Positions 47,467-59,978 of a stretch of 64,000 nucleotides of DNA are shown piece by piece (the stretch's first letter is position 1; each line of letters begins with the position of its first letter). The notes under the pieces were generated by a model, which saw only the letters and a list, made by a program, of their open reading frames with translations, searched no databases and had not been told where the DNA came from. The DNA is from Hawksworthiomyces lignivorus (Eukaryota > Ascomycota > Sordariomycetes > Ophiostomatales > Ophiostomataceae): positions 124,001-188,000 of the forward strand of contig NTMA01000007.1 of the NCBI GenBank assembly GCA_002917075.1, read 5' to 3'. Both the position numbers and the translations under genes were made by a program.

Positions 47467-48984
47467 CCCAGACAAGAGGTTATTTCTAGGCGTTTGAGGC
47501 CGTGCCTTTAACATCTGGGAATGCATGCCTGGTCTGATTTTGGAGCTGATAAAGGATTGCGTCGTTTATTGCTGATCCACTTCCAGTCTGGTGATCACCA
47601 TTGTAGGCGTACAGTTTTATTTTCAGAACCTGGGCTTTATCATTATATAGTGACTTTTCTCCCAAATCTCTGAAGTTATTTGACAACATTTACCAACCCC
47701 CGAGCTCGGTGATTTCTTAGGTCCTTCAGGCAAGAAGAACATGAAAGATGCAGAATTATTCGGCACTATTATCGCCATCGTTACTAGCGCATAGTGCTAT
47801 GATGCCATACTCGTCGAAGCGCAGTAGATACTGTCGGATCTATATTGTATCTTACATACGCGGAAATCAGAGAAAACACGGATAAACCGATTGGGGAGAC
47901 GCAGAGTCCTAATTGGGCTGTGAGACGTCGTTGCGAGATCGGTTCTGGTCACTTAGGGCTACCTCAGTCACCATCAGAGAGTGAATTGCCATGCGCGCAG
48001 CAGATTACTCGCCTACCGTTTGGCTCACCGGATCGACCGAGAAGTTTACCGATGAGAACATCCACTTAATCGATCGTGCTGACTGACAGGATTCTGTCAC
48101 GTCATTGGTATCTTGTGGAAAGTGGGCGGCGAAGCCTGCGTCGATATGGCAAGAATTATCCACGGAGAGATGAAGAATGGGCTAATGATGATTGAGTCGC
48201 CTTGCCAAGAACTCCACGGGCCAGTCGAGAATTCCAATGCCACTGGCTAAGTGGGCCAACAGGTTTCAAACATAGAAGCATATGTACGATAAAAGGCGAA
48301 AAATGCCTGGTTAATGATGATACAGGTGCTCAGAGTCTAAGCAAAGAGATCTAGAAATGTTATGGTTGGGAAAGAACAGCTACTATATGTGGTTCTAATG
48401 GCAAAGATGAGAAGATCAACGAGTCATTGCAATAGGTTCCTTGTGACTACATTGGCATATGAAATACTCTACTGGGTTTACCGTAGGACCTCATGGCCGT
48501 GCACACTCCTTCAGGCACTTGCCTTTAAACACAATTTTTCTTTGGCTCGTGTACGAACGTGGCAGTTCATAATGAGGTCTTCCACAGAGCCTGCTTACAC
48601 GGCACCGATTCTGTCAGGACATCGATCCCTTCCTTGAAACAGACCCGTCAGTGCTGTTTCTCGTGACAAAACAGCAATTCAGCTACGGCGACGGAGGATA
48701 TTTGAAGAGGTGGGCAATAAAGTTATCAATACCGAGAAAGTTAATGGCGCCTTGCAAACGAGATGGGAGATATAATATCCACAGAAGATGTGAGGGCCAC
48801 CGGCGTCTAGTACAGTATGTTTTGATTGGATTTTAAGTTATTTGACAAGAAGGCGCATACATCACCATATGCAAAAATACTAGAATAAGATTTATGTCCT
48901 GATTTTACCTAGTATGTTACAGTCTCATATTAACAACTCGCCTTTTAAAAAGTGTCTCTTCCGCCGCACATCATATCAGAATAG
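47467..48984. other. intergenic
   Basis: About 1.5 kb of sequence with no supported gene and no clear repeat. Short reading frames (48362-48637 and others) look random. Confidence 0.4.
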
Positions 48985-49611
48985 CTATATGCCTACGGGC
49001 CCTGTCGGTCCTGTAATCCCAGACGGGCACGTGGTGATTGTCATGGTCGCCTCTGTTACAGTTATAGTCTTTGTGCAGATCGTCGCGCAGCACTTTGGGC
49101 TCTTCGTCACTGTCGTTGTAGTCGTTGTCGTCTCGGTGCCGTTGCAGCTGGAAGCAGAGCCAGAACAGCCGGTAAATCCGAAAAAAGAGCTGAAGGCCAT
49201 CCTTCCGTCGTTGTCCTCAATTTTTAGCCTATAGAAGGGGCCGCAGCAGTCGACTCCAGGAATGGACTCCGGCGTCCAGGGGAATTGGAATGTGTCTTCA
49301 GTGGATCCTAGTACGGTAGACAGGTTGGTCAGTGTCTGAGCTCAGAAAGCGGACCAAAATCAAACCCTTCCATCGGCGGCTATCCCATGTGATTAAGCAA
49401 GATACTTACCTTGTGCGACTATCTCGAGAGCCGCCCCAGAAGGGTCCACTAAATAGACCGACCATGGCGTGAGAGAAGCGAACAGGTCGACTGTAGCGGG
49501 CACGCCGAGCTCCAATGACGCTCCCGGAGCCTGAATCGACGGATCATCCTGGGCGAGGACGCCTTGAAGAAAGCCAGTAAAAATAAACAACAAAAGAAGC
49601 CAAGCCCACAT
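48985..49611 (-). CDS. small secreted threonine-rich protein
   Basis: Two exons (49611-49410 and 49307-48985, 102-nt intron) give 174 residues. I chose ATG 49611; the longer frame starts with TTG. The N-terminus is a typical secretion signal, WAWLLLLFIFTGFLQGVLA, with cleavage expected near residue 21. The middle is a beta-rich domain (for example VDCCGPFYRLKIEDNDG), and the C-terminal third is threonine rich with repeated TTTTTTTVTK and clustered cysteines (PKCCATICTKTITV). No domain was recognised. Such proteins are often wall proteins or secreted effectors. It lacks a clear GPI signal. The role is unknown. Confidence 0.75.
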
Positions 49612-50572
49612 GTTGAAGCAGCGAAATCTTGAACGCAGAGCCAAAATTAAGCAAGGTAAAGGCTATAGGACGGATAAGAGATGAGAAATTAAAATACGGA
49701 GGACCAAACCAAATGTGTCGTCTAGCAAACTACTCATTTCTTCGATTTTTTACATAGTCGCAGGCAATAGCTTATTATATTTATATCTAATGTCTTGTCA
49801 TAGTCAGTTCGTCCCCATGTCTGCTCATTGTCGCGACGATTCAGCCCTTCTCCCGTTAAATAAGCTTCGGCTTTACGACATTTTTGGTCGAGAGGACGAC
49901 CGTGCATTCAGGGGGTGAGATTGAAATGCTGTCACGCACTCGATGCTAGTGGCTACACGCTGCATTTGAGGTGGAATGACTAACCCCCTCTGGCGACTGG
50001 TCACAACTGGCGGCCCCGAGATCAAAGAACGAAGAAAATAACCTTAACTTGTGGGATTTGTATGGTTTGCAAGGAAATGTTGAACAGGAGAAATTACAAA
50101 TTTTGGGCTAAATTTATCACAGGGGATCCGAGTAGCTTCACTAGTATTTTGCCTTGAGGCTGGACTAATCTCCACCCGAGACCAACTGTGTAGGTCTAAT
50201 CAACTCTTCGACTCCTTTTCAAACCACGTACCGTCTCTGGGGTTTAAGTACCGACGCTGCAGAGTTTAGTAGTTGCGCTAAGCATGTCGATACAGGCGGG
50301 CAACAGTCTGCGCTACCAGCGTTGAAGGGGTCATATGTGTGATAATAATATTATTTAAGTTGAAGCATAATGCCATTCTTGTAGTCCTAATTGTAGATCC
50401 GTCTTTAGAAAACAGAGCTATTTATCATGATGTTGAGCCCGTTTGCACATCCTAGAACACGGCAATTGAAACGGACAGCAATGCCATCGGGCGGATTGAT
50501 AGATTTCATTTTGCTAGAGCTCGGCCACCTACTTGCTATCTTCGTTATAGACAGCCACTTCATCACCACGAT
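49612..50572. other. intergenic
   Basis: About 1 kb between the secreted protein start and the isochorismatase-like 3' end. No gene or repeat was recognised. It holds the promoter of the secreted protein. Confidence 0.4.
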
Positions 50573-51220
50573 TTACTCCCACAACTTCACAGCGTCTTCC
50601 CAAGCACGAATCTGGGCCCCGTTGGCCTGCAGCTTAGCCTCCACCTCACGCTCGATCTCAACCGCAGACTTTCCGCCTTCGTCATACGTGGAATGAGCGC
50701 CACTGAGGAGCGTTACTTGAAATCCAGCCTCTATCGCTCCGCTGCACGTCGAGAGGACACAACATTCGCTCTGGATGCCGAATGCAACGATATGGGAGAC
50801 ACCAGCATCGCGTAGCTTCTGAGCTAGATCTGGATTGGACTCGAATGTATCACCTAGGCTACTCAGACATTGTTTCGATTAAGGGAGAGTGCGGCGGGGA
50901 ACCCGCAGAACAGAAAGCTCACTTGTGGTTTTTGCAACAAGAATCTCCTCGTCTGCATCCGGCTGCGGTGGAAAGACAAGTCCCCAGGCCTCGCTGTCTC
51001 GCAGCAGCGTGCCATCGTCTTCTTCATGTTGCACAAAGACGATCGTCAAAGGGCTTCTTTCACCCTTGCCATTGGCCCTTGCGATGGCACGTCTTGCAAT
51101 AGGCAAGATCTGCTGTCCGGCCGATACGACGCGGTCTGCGTGAGGGATTTGTGTTTTGGGATCCCGGGCCAGTTCATTCTGGATATCAATGACAAATAGA
51201 GCAGTACGTGCGTCAGCCAT
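50573..51220 (-). CDS. isochorismatase-like cysteine hydrolase
   Basis: Two exons (51220-50923 and 50853-50573, 69-nt intron) encode 192 residues. I used ATG 51220; the longer frame starts with TTG. This is a cytosolic member of the isochorismatase/nicotinamidase-like superfamily with a Cys-dependent catalytic triad. Asp12 (VIDIQN), Lys97 (VAKTTS) and the cysteine in SECCVLST (about 130-131) fit the Asp-Lys-Cys triad. The conserved GIQSECCV block corresponds to the family cis-peptide and nucleophile region. Fungal members usually have unknown substrates. No neighbour explains its role. Confidence 0.92.
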
Positions 51221-53502
51221 CTTGTTCAAGCCAAAGGCGCTCGAAAGTAAACGTAAAATAGCGTCTGGGAACGGAAAGTTTCAACAATTGCAGCTGCTTT
51301 ACTGATGGCAGCTGGTGCCCAAGTCATGGTTGTTTCAAATCAGGATTTTCAGTCTAGGCAGCCACCCACCTTCTCACCCCTCAATTTGTACTAAGCTTCC
51401 TCCACGGGATGACCGCCGTCTTATCTAGAACTTATCTAGAAGACTGCCACTTGCAGCCTCCTCTTTTCGTGTAACTGTCTCAATTTCCACGTTTCTTTCT
51501 CCCTTATGCCTCCATTCATCTCATTTAGTTTTTCTTTGTCACTTGTTCAACGATCCTCTTGTGGTGTTTAGGGCTGCTGTTAAACACCTTTTTTTGTATA
51601 CCAAGTTATTCGATCTACCGACTTAGACCCAGGTGAGCGGCTAAGGAGGTTGCCAAAGCCCACATGGCACCTCACTATTAAAGCCGACAGCAGCCTTCTC
51701 ACGCGGGTCTCCATACGGGGCATATGGGCCTAGCAGCTCCCCCAAAATATATTCTTTACAAGGTGCGACGCGGTGAAAGCCACCGCCATGTATATTTTGC
51801 TCTAAAAGATGAAATTTGCAATCCCAGTGCTATTCCAACCCCACGGTCTGCAGTAACAGAGAACCAGACGCTCCACGTTAACAATGAGGACCTATTCTCA
51901 TCACTGCATCTATTTGTACATATATATAAAGGAAAAGGCGGGCTTATTTAGTTAGATAGAGCGTGACCGCGTTACTTCTTATAGAATAAAGAGACAAAAA
52001 AAAGAAAACGTACAGCAGCGGAGATTCGCTGGTCGTCACCGACCCAACTACTAATCCGCCGATTACTGGTTTAACTAGGGGAGAGCGGACGGGATCCCGT
52101 GCTTTCCAGTATCTGTGGCCGTACGTGCTAGGAACACGTCGCCAAGAGCCTTATTTCCCCCCACACATATGTGGAAGACATCTTATGTCGGTCCGAGCCG
52201 TTGTGGGTGGCGATTGATGGTGCGACATTACCGGATACCTACCTACGTGTACACGAGCCTTCCAAGGCGGGCCCCAGTCTCATCTTACCCACCAGCCAGT
52301 AAGACGATCACAACGGCAAGCCCAAGTAAAAAGCGCTTCGCTCCAATTCGGCCTTCAACTGTTGGACTGGTTCAAGCTTGGCATGGAACAGCAGGTAGGT
52401 CCGGCCAGACACGCAATAACCAACGAACTTCAGCAAAACATGTATAATGAAAGCGGAGTGCTTGTGAGCTGGTTTGTAGGAAAAGAGAATCGCTGTCGAG
52501 CAGAGTCCAAGAGGCGCTGCTAATAGCGCAGCATTGGCGGGGGAAAAAGGGGGTAGCGGGATACAGGCTACACCCATTTATTTTATTCTTTACATGGGTT
52601 CATTATACAACACAGAAGGCTGCGAAAGCGAGATTACTCAATAGGTGTGACTCCTACAGCCTCGACTGCGGCGCTTACCTCATCGTCTACTGTCACCGCT
52701 CTGTATAGATGTATTATGCTATATAGATAGAAGTAGGTATTTGGCCCTTCAGGGTTGGCGACTTTTGAGAACCAAGAGGAGCAGACTCACTTCTTGAAAA
52801 ATGCGATAAAGCACTGCTTCGCATTAACTGAAATAAATGTACAAGCTATTTCGGCTTCATAGTCGGCTTTGTGCTCCTTTCTTTGCGCGTGCGATAGTAT
52901 TGACTCTGTACCTGCATTTCGCCGGTTATAAGATACTAACGCAAATGCACCAACATGTTCCGGTTCACAAAAAATGCGTTGTGGTATCCGAAAATGATAC
53001 GCACTGATTCGCCATGGTCGCTTGTGGTAACGCAACAAAAGCACAGCTTCTTAATGATCTATGGGATAATACGGGGATTTGCAGCGTGGCTCGTACAGCT
53101 AAATCTGTTTCGTCAGCCCGCTGGCCGATGGCGTGCGCGACCCCTTTTGTCAGCTTAGTCGACCTCCCCTTTCTGGTCGGCATGTCTCCGGTAGCCACGC
53201 CCACACGAGTGCATGCAAGAAAAAAAAAAAAAAAAAAAACAGCCGAAAGTGTGCGTATGGTGAGACCTGTTCCAGACGACAATCCATCATGTGGTAGTGC
53301 AATGTTAGCGGTGGCCTCTTAACGGGAAAGAGTTCATTTGCTTTTAAGAGAGACCGAGAGAGAGTGTGTATGTGAGGCGCAAACGCGCGTTCTCAGTCTC
53401 CTTTTTATATATTTGTTCTCTGAGACTGTTTCTTTCCTTCTCTCCGAACGAGTGTCCCTGTCCTTTTTTGTCTTGTGCAGAGCAAATATAGACCAGCGAA
53501 AG
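51221..53502. other. gene-poor stretch before the permease
   Basis: About 2.3 kb. It contains a run of about 20 A at 53220-53239 and a CT/GA-rich stretch at about 53346-53460 within the presumed 5' UTR of the permease. Short reading frames such as 52115-52447 and 52308-52577 are not convincing. Confidence 0.4.
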
Positions 53503-55396
53503 ATGGCCGACAACGACGACAGCGAAATCCACCCGCTCCTCGGGTCGTCTCCTGCAGCACCACCGCCTCCCTCCCCATCTCCCAAACCAGCCCGATCCGG
53601 CAAGGCGTCTCCCGGCGTAGCCGACTTGGATGCGCTCGTCTCCGCGTCCGCCTCCTCCTCTTCCACAGCCTCGGTTCGCACCCTACCACGGCACGACATC
53701 GACGACGATGTCTTGCCCGAGACCTCGCCCCTCGGCCGCACCCTGAGCTGGCAGAGCGCCTACATCCTGGTCATCTCGCGCGTCATTGGCAGCGGCATCT
53801 TCGCCACGCCGGGCGCGATCCTGCGCGGCGTCGGTAGCCCTGGCCTGTCGCTGTTCCTGTGGGTGGCCGGCGCCGGCGTGGCCGCATGCGGGCTCGGCAT
53901 CGCCCTCGAGTACGGCTGCATGCTGCCGCGGTCGGGCGGCGACAAGGTCTACCTCGAGTTTACGTACCGGCGCCCGCGCTTCCTAGCGTCGACGCTCGTC
54001 GTTTTTCTCGTGGTCTTCCTCGGCTTCACCGCCTCGAACTGCGTCATCTTCTCCCAATACGTGCTCTTCGCCGCAGGAATCGAGGCGCCAAGCGAGCTGC
54101 TGCGCAAGGGCCTGGCTGTCGGCCTGCTCACGGCCGTCACCATTGTGCACAGCTGCTTCCGCGCCACTGGCGTGCGCATCCAGAATGTGCTGGGCTGGCT
54201 CAAAGTCGGTCTCATCATCTTCATGATCCTGTCGGGCATTTTTGTCGTCCTCTTCCGGCGACCTGACCAGCAGCAGGACGGCGGGGTGGCCGCACTGGCG
54301 CTGGCACCGACCGGTGGGGATGTGGCGGCGGCGACTCTCTGGGACGTCTTGTGGCGTGACTCCAACTGGAACTGGGGTGTCATCTCCACCGCCCTGTTCA
54401 AAGTTTTTTACTCGTACGCCGGGCTCGAGAATGCTAACAACGTGCTCAACGAGGTCAAGGACCCCGTGCGCACGCTGCGCTCTGTGACATCTTCCGCGCT
54501 CGTCACGGCCTGCATCCTCTACCTGCTCATCAACATCGCCTACTTTCTAGTGGTCCCGCTAGACACCATCAAGACGAGCGGCGAGCTCGTGGGCGCCCTG
54601 TTCTTTCAGACCGTATTTGGTCGGCGTGTCGGTGGCGTCGCCCTCTCTCTCGCCATCGCCCTGTCCGCAGCGGGCAACGTGATGGTAGTGGCTTTTACCC
54701 TGGTGAGCTTTAGGCCCTGTCGCCCGTATTACGTGAGAGCTCGACAACTAATATCGATTGCTTCTAGGCGCGGGTCAAGCAGGAGATTGCCCGGCAGGGC
54801 TTCCTTCCATTTTCTCGTCTCCTGTCATCTACCAAACCTTTTGGCTCACCTCTGGGAGGATTCGTCGTGCACTACATCCCATCCTTCCTCGTCATCGTTC
54901 TGCCGCCTTCGGCCGAAGTGTACTCCTTCATTCTGGAGGTAGAAGGATACCCAGGCCAATTTGTCTCCATCGCCATCGCAGGTGGGCTTCTCTATCTTCG
55001 CTACACCCGCCCAGAGCTCAACCGACCTTTCAAAGTCTGGATCCCAGCCGTACTGCTCAAAATTACCTTGAGCCTGTCGCTGATTGCAGCACCCTTCTTC
55101 CCGCCAAAGACGCCGCCCGCGTCTGGCCTATTTTACGCAACCTACGCAATAGTAGGCGTTAGCATGTAGGTTACGTTGTTGTCCATGGATTTCTTAATTT
55201 GATTCCATTGCAAATATGTCATAGCTGACGCAATCTCGGCAGAATTGTATCCGCCGTCGTTTTCTGGTACCTGTGGGCAGTTTTGATTCCTGCATGGAGA
55301 GGCTACACTATAGAAGAAGAAGTAGACGAGCTCGACGACGGGACGGTCATCACCAAACTGGTTAAAGTACCCAAAGCGGAGCTGGGCCACTCGTAG
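53503..55396 (+). CDS. L-type amino acid permease (high-affinity methionine permease-like)
   Basis: A plasma membrane amino acid transporter of the APC superfamily, with 12 predicted helices. Exons are 53503-54702, 54768-55165 and 55243-55396 (introns 65 and 77 nt), giving 583 residues. ATG 53503 starts the peptide MADNDDSEIHPLLGS, with a Pro/Ser-rich cytosolic N-terminus of about 95 residues. The family motif GSGIFATPGAIL follows in the first helix (about 105-116), and later blocks are YAGLENANNVLNEVKDP and the C-terminal KVPKAELGHS. It fits the fungal L-type amino acid permease (Mup1) family. The substrate is likely a neutral amino acid but cannot be read directly. No neighbour gives context. 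Confidence 0.92.
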
Positions 55397-55907
55397 TGGA
55401 TAGATACATCATGTTTTTTTCTTTGCAATTCAGTTCTTGGCATGCGAGATGGAGACCGAGTCTCAGCTGCTGCACGTTTAAGTTTTACTAATTCCGATTT
55501 CTGGTTCAAGGGAGTTTACAGGTAGATAGACACGGAATTCTTAATAGAGCGCATGCGTGACGAAAACCCGAAGGTCAGACTGCTTGAGACCGCAATGCCG
55601 AATTCGTATTTTTAATCCAGCATTATAAATTCACCGGAGCCAAAGATCACAGCATGCCGCGGATCCGGCTACGATTGGCGTGCTTAGCTTCACAAGACAT
55701 CTGTGTGGTTGGTTTGCCCTATGACGTGCTCGTCAGACCAGATGGCGGGCCACGGCAGTCCTCATAGGCGTTGAGCTGTATATGTATGTGCTCAACCTCT
55801 GCTCGATGCTTTGTTGTGTGCTTTTACGATTAGTAATTTTACAACCGTGTTGGTTTGGCCCTTGACGTCTAATATTCTCTCCAGAACACATCAAGTATAT
55901 TACAGCC
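55397..55907. other. intergenic
   Basis: About 0.5 kb between the permease stop and the CmcJ-like gene start, containing the permease 3' UTR and the promoter of the next gene. Nothing else is visible. Confidence 0.4.
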
Positions 55908-56905
55908 ATGGCTACCGGAGCTGTCCAGCAACCGCAGGCGCCTGCCGGTTTCGACGCCAGTCCACATGTTGAGGTCGGCGTTCCAGCAAGCTTGACCCAA
56001 CCGCATCATGTGCAGACTATTCTGAATTATTACAAGGCTCCGGAAGACGGCTCGCCACCGCACGCGACTTACGTCGACCGGCCGGAGACTTACTTCCGGC
56101 CCTTTGAGAGCCACCCGGTGACCGTCCACGATGTCACTGGAGAAGAAGACAAGTATACACTAGACGGCAACGGCTTCCAGTACCACCGCCACGAGGCAAC
56201 GGAGAAGGACTTTGTAGACGACGAACAGATCCGAGCGTCATACTATCCAGAGACGGAGCAGTTGCTTAAAGACGTGTAGGTAGTTTTTTAGCCTACAATT
56301 TTTTTTTTTTTTTTTGATTCGGACGACTTGCTGATCACATCTTGTCGCTCGTTCTCAGAACGGGTGCGAGCCGCGTCTTCATCTTTGACCACACCATCCG
56401 CCGCGACGTGCCAGAGACCAGCGGCCGCAACCCTGACCGTGCCCGACGCGGCCCGGTCCAGCGTGTCCACATCGACCAGTCGTACACAGCGGCGCTGTCG
56501 CGCGTGCCGCACCACCTACCGGAGGATGCAGAGGCGCTGCTGCGCGGCCGCGTGCAGATCATCAATGTGTGGCGGCCCATCCAGACAGTTTGGCGCGACC
56601 CGCTTGCGGTAGCTGAGGCAAATTCCGTGGATGAGGACCAGCTCGTGCCCACGGGCCTCATCTACCCGACGCGCAAGGGCGAGACCTTCCAGGTGCGCCA
56701 CGATGCCGGCCACCGCTGGTACTTCAAGGCCGGTCTCACCCCGCAAGAGGTGCTGCTCATCAAGTGCTTCGACAGCAAGACGGATGGCCGCGCTCGTCGG
56801 GTGCCGCACACGGCGTTTGCCGATCCGGCTTTTGGCGAGAATGCGCCCGCACGGCAGAGCATCGAGGTCCGGGCGCTCGTGTTCCATCCGAATGACACGG
56901 ACTAA
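55908..56905 (+). CDS. CmcJ/AsaB-like hydroxylase or desaturase
   Basis: Two exons (55908-56275 and 56359-56905, 83-nt intron with a T-run) encode 304 residues. It belongs to the family that includes the cephamycin protein CmcJ and the fungal AsaB/GedK-like enzymes, which hydroxylate, desaturate or methoxylate secondary metabolites. Visible motifs are the VHIDQSY block (H and D typical of Fe(II)/2-oxoglutarate-like folds), NVWRPIQTVWRDPLAV, and the C-terminal HRWYFKAGLTPQEVLLIKCFDSK. It is cytosolic. It stands alone here, without backbone genes, so its substrate is unknown. Confidence 0.9.
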
Positions 56906-57229
56906 AGTTTGTTTTCATTGCCTTGTGATTACGAATTTTTCTTGAGAGTGAGCACGATGTAAATGATTACCGTTGAGGCAGAATGAAACAGCTTTTTCCC
57001 ACTATATTCTACGTATTTTAAAAAAAGAATTTTCTTATAAATGTTGTCTCTGCTTTATCTATTATGATGAAACCTATTTTTTCCTTGTATGTGTTAGTAT
57101 CCGTATCCTTTCTGCCGCGTTTGTCCGTCTTATTGGGTCGCTATCCCAGCCACGCCAGGTCGGAATCGTAGCATTCAGAACAGGGATCGTTATGATAAAA
57201 CAACACCAACCCGTAGACGAGCTACGCAC
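56906..57229. other. intergenic
   Basis: About 0.3 kb, AT-rich, without a gene. It may carry more decayed sequence of the following relic. Confidence 0.35.
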
Positions 57230-57721
57230 AGCAATTCTACGAGATAGCCTACTAGTACGGCCTCGCCGTTATTCTGTCACCCGGCAACGACTTATGCAAC
57301 AAAAATTCCAACTCGGCCTACCCGAATAGCGCACCTCAGTATCCATTAAACCGGGGAGAGGCGAACTACAATGTCTACGCCCGCTACGATCTAGCGTATG
57401 CCGTGCAGTGGCTCTCGGACGGCGACGTCTACGAGTACCAGGCGCAGGTCCTCGAACTAGACTCTGTGACATACCAGCTGATCACCTCTCAGGTCGCCTA
57501 GCAGGTGGCCGCGTAAGTTCCGGTATGACCTTCCTCGTTAGTGTCGGCCGTACCGGCTCCACTTGGGACGGCACGACCGGCGCGCAGCTTGACGCCGCCG
57601 CACAGGGTGTTTCGGGAATTGTTTCTGGGTATTAGCCGAACGTAGACGCCAACACTTCACGCGTAGAGGCCATGATTAACCTCTTGCAAGATCTCGACTA
57701 TTAACCCGGAGCGCATATGGC
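57230..57721 (+). pseudogene. broken unknown gene with in-frame stops and a frame shift
   Basis: The plus strand reads a protein-like segment that includes YGLAVILSPGNDLCN, RGEANYNVYARYDLAYAVQW and YEYQAQVLELDSVTYQLI (about 57246-57490). A one-base frame change follows at about 57513, then MTFLVSVGRTGSTWDG and DAAAQGVSGIVSGY (57523-57635). Stops occur at 57244-57246 (TAG), 57498-57500 (TAG), 57633-57635 (TAG) and 57700-57702 (TAA). All can be made from CAG or CAA by one C-to-T change in CpA context. I do not recognise the family. The 5' and 3' boundaries are estimates. Confidence 0.6.
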
Positions 57722-58043
57722 GAGGCACGATTCTGAACTTAAAGGGAGCAAGTAGTAACCACCTAGTATCCATCTTCCGTCACGCACGTCAGTCACGGAT
57801 CGGTCTTCGTCTGCATGTACTCACTTTTTGAATTCTCCGTGATAGAATTAAAGAGATGAGCAACACTAGGTCCATTCTAAGCACAAACTCGGCCTTGATA
57901 TGCTAGACCTCTAATTAAATGGCATCTTCCACCGACTAGCAGTCAAACGCTCCGGGTATCACTTTGTGACCCCAAATTTTTCGAATTCCCCATATTTCGA
58001 AGCCACTATCTACCACCACACCTTTCTCCATTCTTTTCATTCC
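57722..58043. other. intergenic
   Basis: About 0.3 kb between the relic and the 3' end of the small secreted protein. Nothing recognised. Confidence 0.35.
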
Positions 58044-58587
58044 TCAGCAGTAGTTCCACGTGTCCCATGAAGTGGTGTAGCACCACTCGCCCTGGGGCGG
58101 ATTGCAAAAGTCCGCTATATTGGTTGTGGATTGTTTCCAGGAGAACGACGAACCCGGATAACTATACCAAGCGGTTTGGCCATCTTGCGTAAAAGCATAT
58201 ACGTAGCCCGGAATACAGCCAACCGAATAATGGTCGTCTTGGTCGACGTACCAGCCGTGCCCGTCAGTATTGCAGACAGTGCCACCGTTGTCCTATATTA
58301 AGAATTTGGGAGTCAGCTTTGTTTATTCAAGTAAATCCTAGTGTCATGAGAAATGCATTAGGAGCAAGGGCAGCGCTAGAGTAGGTGGAACTCTAATCTT
58401 TACCCCCTAAATAATGCGAAATAGGATTTTTTTTTTCTTTGGGAGCTTTACGTACAACAAGTTTTGCATCTACAGTAATCCCACCGAAAGCGTCCTCGTA
58501 GATAGAACCTGATGCTTCAACGCAGCCCAAAGCTGGCGCGAGGAGGGTGGCGACGGCGCTGCCAATTAGGGCAAGGGAGAGCTTCAT
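58044..58587 (-). CDS. small secreted protein, Cys and aromatic rich
   Basis: Two exons (58587-58456 and 58292-58044; 163-nt intron) encode 126 residues. The signal peptide is MKLSLALIGSAVATLLAPALG, with cleavage near residue 21. The mature part has six cysteines and many Trp/Tyr residues, for example GHGWYVDQDDHYSVGC and QGEWCYTTSWDTWNYC at the end. No known domain is visible. This is the layout of small secreted fungal proteins, some of which are effectors. The intron is longer than average here and its donor is GTACGT. No neighbouring gene gives a clue. It could be an antimicrobial or an effector. Confidence 0.75.
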
Positions 58588-59640
58588 GGTTTATGGCGTG
58601 AATTGGAATACGGGAGGAAAAAGCAAGAGAGACTATCGTTTTGAATTTTGATAGCCAAGTGATTGGAGCAGTTCAGATTCAAAGAAATTGTCGAGCTGAA
58701 GACTTCCTAGAGGATGTCTCCAGGCTCTTTATATACCTGCTTGCAAAACTACCCTCCCTTTGCTTGAACTATTTGACTTGCTGTTGCCCAGGGGTCCCAG
58801 CCTAGTATCCCTAACCTAGTTAGGTATGAGATACTTAAGTTAGCCAATTGAACAACCCTTTGCTGTTTCTGCCTCCGTAACACTACCCTTTTCTAACGTG
58901 TTATACGAGAATGGGTTTAGGCTAAAGCGCTGATTTAGTTACGCTCCTTTGGTCAGGGGTGATCACACGATGCCTGGGCTTCTGATGCCTGGGCTTCTTT
59001 TATTCCTTCGGCCAGCCACGCAACGGACGGCTAACAACGAGGACGTAGGGTTCAAGATGTAAGCCGTATTCAGCATCGATTGAGATTCTTTTGGCCACTT
59101 TGAGCCTAATCAGTACCATCCAGTTTTCCTCGCTACGGCGGGCTGCCTGTAAAGCCGGGCGGAGGATATTAATGTTGGATGCAACTATATGTTCGGGCTT
59201 CGTCGGCGCATTTACCGTGTGCTCCTTTTATTACAGTCACCGAGTAGCCCGCCTATACAAATGACTCGGGTCTACGGGCCGAGTTATGTTTATCGCGTAG
59301 GTATCTACGGCGACCCTACGAAGAAATCTATACATAACCCGCAAAAAGCTAGGGTGACAGGAAATTCGGAGCTGGCCTCTTGAGCGAGGAAACGGTTGAC
59401 TAGAATAAAATGGTTAGCTAGGACTTGATGTACAGTAACTTCATGATAGGACTAGTGTTGTGGATGCCTTTTCGCGTCCGGCCAAACGGCCGTCGTTTAG
59501 CCGAAGGTGGCTCGTTTAGGAAAGTAGCATCATGAGAACTAATTTGCATTGTAGAAACACTTACAAAACGAGTCCCTGATATTAAGGGCTATACGAACTC
59601 GACACAACTAAGTCATGCAGTCCGAGTCGCTGTCAAACGG
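58588..59640. other. intergenic, small tandem repeat
   Basis: About 1 kb upstream of the secreted protein. A 15-bp unit GATGCCTGGGCTTCT is repeated twice at 58969-58998. Nothing else is supported. Confidence 0.4.
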
Positions 59641-59865
59641 AATACACTCTTCCAGCCTGCCACGGGTTCTAACAGGTGGGTCTCCTTAAGAAACGTACGG
59701 GGATTTAATTTTATTTTCTTGTTTTGTAGGCCTGACTAGCGGAAACTAGGGCCGGCCCGCTCTGTAGCCGCTAGGACGGGCTGCAAGTATGTAAAATAAA
59801 GACCAAGGCACTTTATATTTGACCGGATGCTAGTGCCTACGAAGGGAAACATTGAGCGCCGTTTT
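59641..59865 (+). repeat. diverged direct repeat, copy A
   Basis: Copy A of a roughly 225-bp repeat. It starts AATACACTCTTCC and contains TAGGGCCGG and TCTGTAGCCGCTAG. Its partner is copy B at 59979-60212, at a period of about 338 bp. Many differences between copies are transitions. No coding content is visible. Confidence 0.7.
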
Positions 59866-59978
59866 GTTTTTTAAATCTTTGCTCTTTGGTTAAAGCACCT
59901 ACTTTATTTTTGAATAAAGGGTAGGTAAACAAGCGCATTTACTTTTTGAGTAGTTAAAGTCGCTTATATAAATACAAC

